Assembly (NCBI GenBank): GCA_958496175.1
Contig: OY292279.1
Span: 5,084,001-5,148,000 of the forward strand
Source of the DNA: Sisyra terminalis
Taxonomy: Eukaryota > Arthropoda > Insecta > Neuroptera > Sisyridae
Reading direction: 5' to 3'
DNA: 64,000 bases
Shown: positions 60,343-64,000 of the stretch, one piece after another
Position numbering within the stretch: position 1 is the first letter of the stretch
Layout of the letters: every line of letters begins with the position of its first letter
Notes under the pieces: generated by a model
The model's database searches: none
What the model was told of the DNA's origin: nothing
What the model saw: the letters and a program-made list of their open reading frames with translations, nothing else
Made by a program: the position numbers and the translations under genes

Positions 60343-61316
60343 TAGACTGATTTAAAAAAAAATTATGAATTTTTTTTCTTCATTATATCGAAAATATTGT
60401 TGGGAATGGCAAAAAAAACCTGTGAAAGTTTAAGCTCTTAATATTAATATTAAGAGGTGCCGCATCGCAAATTTCGATTTTTCATTTAAATAACATGGGA
60501 ATAATATTCTCTTGCACTTTGGAATTTTATAGCTCACGTTGAACAAAATTGAACGATCTACAAAAAAGGTCTCGAACAAGTTTTTAATATATTTATTCCT
60601 TTAAGAGTTATTCGAGGTCAAAGTTGAACTAAAGAGAAATTTTAATATTTTTTCAATTTTTTGACGTAACCATCAATTTTATGAGAAAATGTTATAGGAC
60701 ATTTTTGGTAGAGCACTAATTTTCCTATAACTTATCTTTATAAAAGTTTTTGATATTTGTCACATGTCCTAAGTTATTTGCATTAAACTGAAAATTCCCT
60801 GAATTATTATATTTTTAACATAACTTTTTTTTTTATTTTAATTAAATAACTTAGGACCTGTGAAAAATATCAAAAACTTTTATAGAGATAAATTATGGGA
60901 AAAAAAGTGTTCTACAAAAAATATCCTATAAAATTTTCTCATAAAATTGATGGTTGCGTCAAAAAATTGAAAAAATATTAAAATTTCTCTTTAGTTCAAC
61001 TTTGACCTCGAATAACTTGTGAAGGAATAAATATATCAAAAACTTGTAAGATACCTTTTTTGTAGATCGTTCAATTTTCTACAAGAATATAGTGGTCATT
61101 TCGAAATATTGTCACCAACGTGAGCTATAAAATTCCAAAGTGCAAGAGAATATTGTTCCCATGTTATTTAAATGGAAAATTGAAATTTGCGATGCGGCAC
61201 CTCTTAATATTAATATTAAGAGCTTAAACTTTCACAGGATTTTTTTTTGTCATTTCTAACAATATTTTCGATATAATTAAGAAAAAAAAAATCATAATTT
61301 TTTTTGAATCAGTCTA
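60343..61316. mobile_element. Palindromic element family B, copy 3
   Basis: Termini TAGACTGATTTAAAAAAAAA and the complement TAGACTGATTCAAAAAAAAT. A perfect 8-bp target duplication AGCAGCAT lies at 60335-60342 and 61317-61324. The arms are nearly identical to those of copies 1 and 2 (GGTGCCGCATCGCAAATTTC, TTTTTTGACG(T/C)AACCATCA), with a short deletion after GCTCACGTTG in the left arm. The centre is CTGAATTATTATATTTTTAA. No ORF. Confidence 0.9.
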
Positions 61317-62581
61317 AGCAGCATAGATACATATTGGGACCTAAAAGTGAATAATGAATATTTTGTTTAATTAGGACCCATTCATTAATATCGTCAGAGT
61401 GTTAGGGAGGAAGAGGGTTAAGAAAATCTTTACATGCCCTTATAGTAGGGAGGGGGGACTGAAACTTCTTGCGTAATGCCTTGTAAATCAAAATTCAATA
61501 CTAAGAATCTAATTCCATTTTGTAAAAATACCATACTGTAAAAATATCTATTTTTTGATAAATTTGTACAAAAAATTCGTTAAGTTTATCTTATTCAAAT
61601 ATCTGTAATGATTGAAAAAAAATTGCTTTCCATGCATTTTCATAAATTGAATCATTGAATTCATAGTTATCTGCCAGAAGACCTTGCTTATTCGGCTCGA
61701 TTATTTTCTTTTTAACCAAACTCAATACTTTTTCCAATGAAGAAATCCGAAGACAAACTTGAAAAAAATGTGTAAACACAATCAAGAAATTAAGCAAGAT
61801 GTTTCAATAAAATTTTCTGCTGAACATTGTCGATTCTTAAATTTTCCCCATACACATAATCAAACTCATTTTTCTCGGTCACCGCATATTGTTGCAATTG
61901 AAAATGCCGTCGCCATACAACCCACTTTTCAACAAATTTCCTCAATTTCTTTCATTGGCCATCTTCCTCTAACAGTTCGCAAACCAGCGTCAAACCGAAA
62001 AATGCTAAAATGCTTAAAACGATTGATTACAATACCAAGTCCAGCAATCATAATTATAAAAAAAAAATGAAGTTAACACCTTCAATTGTGTAATATCCTC
62101 CAACTAAACAATAATTATTATAAAATTAATACAAGTGGCATCATAATGTAGACCATCCATATCAGATGTGTGGAATGTAAAATTCTTGATTACGTGCGTA
62201 AAAATCAATTTTGCAATAGTTACTTTTAAATGCGATGTAGTCTCACTTCAATTTGGATGCCTGAGGTGTAGAAGGAAAAGAGATGAAATGAATAAGTTCA
62301 TTAATGCAGTTTTTTTTTTAAAATAACAGAAAGTTTGATCAAGTTAACGTTTTTCTTTTTCTTGTACCTCTGCTACGTATAAATTGCTACCACACGCCAA
62401 AATACATAATATATTTTCAAATGCACTTACGTGTGCATTGTGTAATAGTCCATCAGTCAAATTATTGTAAAATCTTACTTTTGCATTTCCATTTATTGGA
62501 ACAAAAATCATTATATTGATCAACTATAACTTTATTTATTTTTTTTGGGAAAATTGGTTCATAAATTAAATGAATTGTTGA
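61317..62581. other. Mostly single-copy, no gene recognised
   Basis: 61370-61485 has G-rich and TCATTAATATCGTCA strings that recall one half of the MITE at 8372, too diverged to call. A 103-codon plus frame at 61759-62070 has no domain I recognise. Confidence 0.3.
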
Positions 62582-64000
62582 AAAGAGTCTAGCAGGATTT
62601 ACATGGCGAGTTGACCCCCAAATAGGAACCTATGTCGAAACTTATCTTAAAATATCGGTTTGATATACAAACAACTTTTATATACTTTTCGCGACCAAAT
62701 TCCTCTTTGATTTTGAGATATGGGCAAAAATATCCCCCCGCATGGCTATTTTTCAAAGTTATATATCTCAAAAACTAATTAAGCTAGAAATGTGAAACCA
62801 ACGTGAAGCTTTCGATTATTTTACAGAGTATATCATATATTTTTTTGAAATTTTTAGAAAAAAAATTATACAAAAAAATCCAAAAAACAAATGAAATATT
62901 TTTTTATGCGTTCTTTGAAAATGACAATCACGAAAAAAATATATTTTATGCTTTTACATGAGCACTATAACTCATAAAAATTGCGTGATAAAATAATTGG
63001 TGCAACACCTTGAAAAAAAAATGAAATGTGATTTACGCCTAATAGTATACCTCGGTTTTATTTTTTTTCGAAGTGTTTCACCAACTTTTTTTTTTACAAA
63101 ACTTCAATAGGCCACATATAGGGGCAAAACATATATTATGTTCATTATTGTAAGTCTAAGGAAACAAAATAAATATTTTTTTTTCTATATTTACTCTTAA
63201 GATGATTACTTTCAAGATCAAAATAATTGATCCCAAAAGAAAAAAAACAGCAAGTGTTCAATTTTTATTAAAATAAGAATTAAAAAAAATTATCGTCACT
63301 TATAATTTATTACAACTAGAATACTATGGGTCTGAAAGTAATTCTGGGTTCATATTGACGGCATCTGAATACTTGGTTTTCTTCGTTTAGCTTAGGATAT
63401 TATTCACTGGCTCATACCAAAATTTTTACAGGTTCTACCTAAAGTGGGCGAATAAATGAACTTTCAAATATTATTTTAAAACAATGAGTAAAATAAGACA
63501 TATTTATAAATAGCAAAGACGGTCGTATATACAATGATTATATTTCGAATAGTAAAATTTGCAACAGTATTTTCCGTTATTCCTGTGATTCTCCAATAGA
63601 AACTTTACAGTGGGATATTGTTCTCATGCAACAGCTTTTCTTTGTTATTTTTCATATGAACAATAATTATCCAGAATTCTGCATCCTACGAGATACAAAC
63701 TAAATTATTTTAGGTTCATAAAATTCCATTTGTAATAAATTATAGCAGTGACGATATTTTTTTTATTCTTATTTTAATAAAAATTGAACACTGGTTTTTT
63801 TTTTTGGGATCAATTATTTTGATCCTGAAGGTAATCATCTTAAGAGTAAATATAGAAAAACAATAAAAAATTATTTTTTATGTTTCCTTAGACTAACAAT
63901 TATGAAAATAATATATGTTTTGCTCTTATATGGGGTCTATTTTTTATTGAAGTTTTGTGAAAAAAAAGTTGGTGAAATACTTCGAAAAAAAATAAAACCG
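62582..64000. mobile_element. Foldback element family A, copy 3 (runs off window)
   Basis: The left arm starts AAAGAGTCTAGCAGGATTT at 62582. The loop (about 63290-63740) matches copy 2 through GGTTCTACCTAAAGTGGGCG and AGCAAAGACGGTCGTATATA. The right arm begins near 63745 and is cut by the window end at 64000. The minus frame 62771-62589 repeats the SHAGG(H/Y) arm peptide. No transposase. Confidence 0.85.

Noticed and set aside
61370..61485. Second copy of the 8372 MITE
   Set aside because: Only a vague resemblance of one end; no matching opposite terminus.
61759..62070. 103-codon plus ORF as a gene
   Set aside because: No recognised motif, ends in a lysine run from poly-A, overlaps an opposite-strand frame; nothing supports it beyond length.

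Overview
The window is strongly AT-rich nuclear DNA from an animal, most likely an insect. I saw no complete protein-coding gene, no operon-like packing, no rRNA or functional tRNA gene and no CRISPR array. Nearly every recognisable segment is a mobile-element relic. The mix fits a repeat-rich insect genome (a fly or other small insect; the order cannot be fixed): Jockey-like and RTE-like LINE pieces, a Penelope-like element, Helitrons with TC...CTAGT ends, pogo/Tigger-type transposons whose ORFs end in a PHD-like zinc finger, hAT-like MITEs and many long-arm palindromic elements. The window reads as a long intron or intergenic region. The best candidate for a host exon is a 73-bp segment at 12176-12248 with a strong acceptor and donor.

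Layout. 1-3950: a 2.5-copy tandem array of ~720-bp units, then a double MITE sharing one terminal repeat. 5.2-8.75 kb: a hAT-like MITE, a tandemly duplicated element rich in a GATATTTTGTC motif (family G) and a GC-rich MITE. 10.1-11.7 kb: foldback family A copy 1. 12.2 kb: candidate exon. 12.9-16.2 kb: an old long-TIR element with palindrome family C nested inside. 17.4-20.5 kb: a minus-strand Helitron abutting palindrome family D. 20.5-22.3 kb: single-copy, GC-richer sequence. 22.3-26.4 kb: family F pieces, a second hAT-like MITE, two hairpins. 27.7-28.3 kb: Tigger-like MITE. 29.2-38.7 kb: family B palindromes, two LINE pieces and a decayed Penelope-like element. 40.3-44.2 kb: family E palindrome, Helitron, IR element, another Helitron 3' end, pogo-like remnant. 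44.3-46.2 kb: family A copy 2. 46.6 kb: short ORF of coding-like composition. 47.7-48.4 kb: 317-bp tandem duplication. 50.5-54.9 kb: second PHD-tailed pogo-like remnant, family F, LINE, family F. 57.2 kb: RNase H relic. 58.5-61.3 kb: family G, RTE-like RT relic, family B copy 3. 62.6-64.0 kb: family A copy 3, cut by the window end.

The most unusual feature is a set of palindromic elements (families B, C, D, E) that look like one superfamily. Their outer termini and most of their arms differ. Yet all carry a block like GCTCTTAATATTAA about 90-100 bp from the end and a block like GCTCTACAAAAAAGG about 130-150 bp further in, mirrored in the other arm. Family B makes 8-bp target duplications (two copies), and one family D copy probably does too. 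None carries a visible transposase. All coordinates come from reading by eye, so element ends are good to a few bases where a TSD or terminal motif is cited and to tens of bases otherwise.
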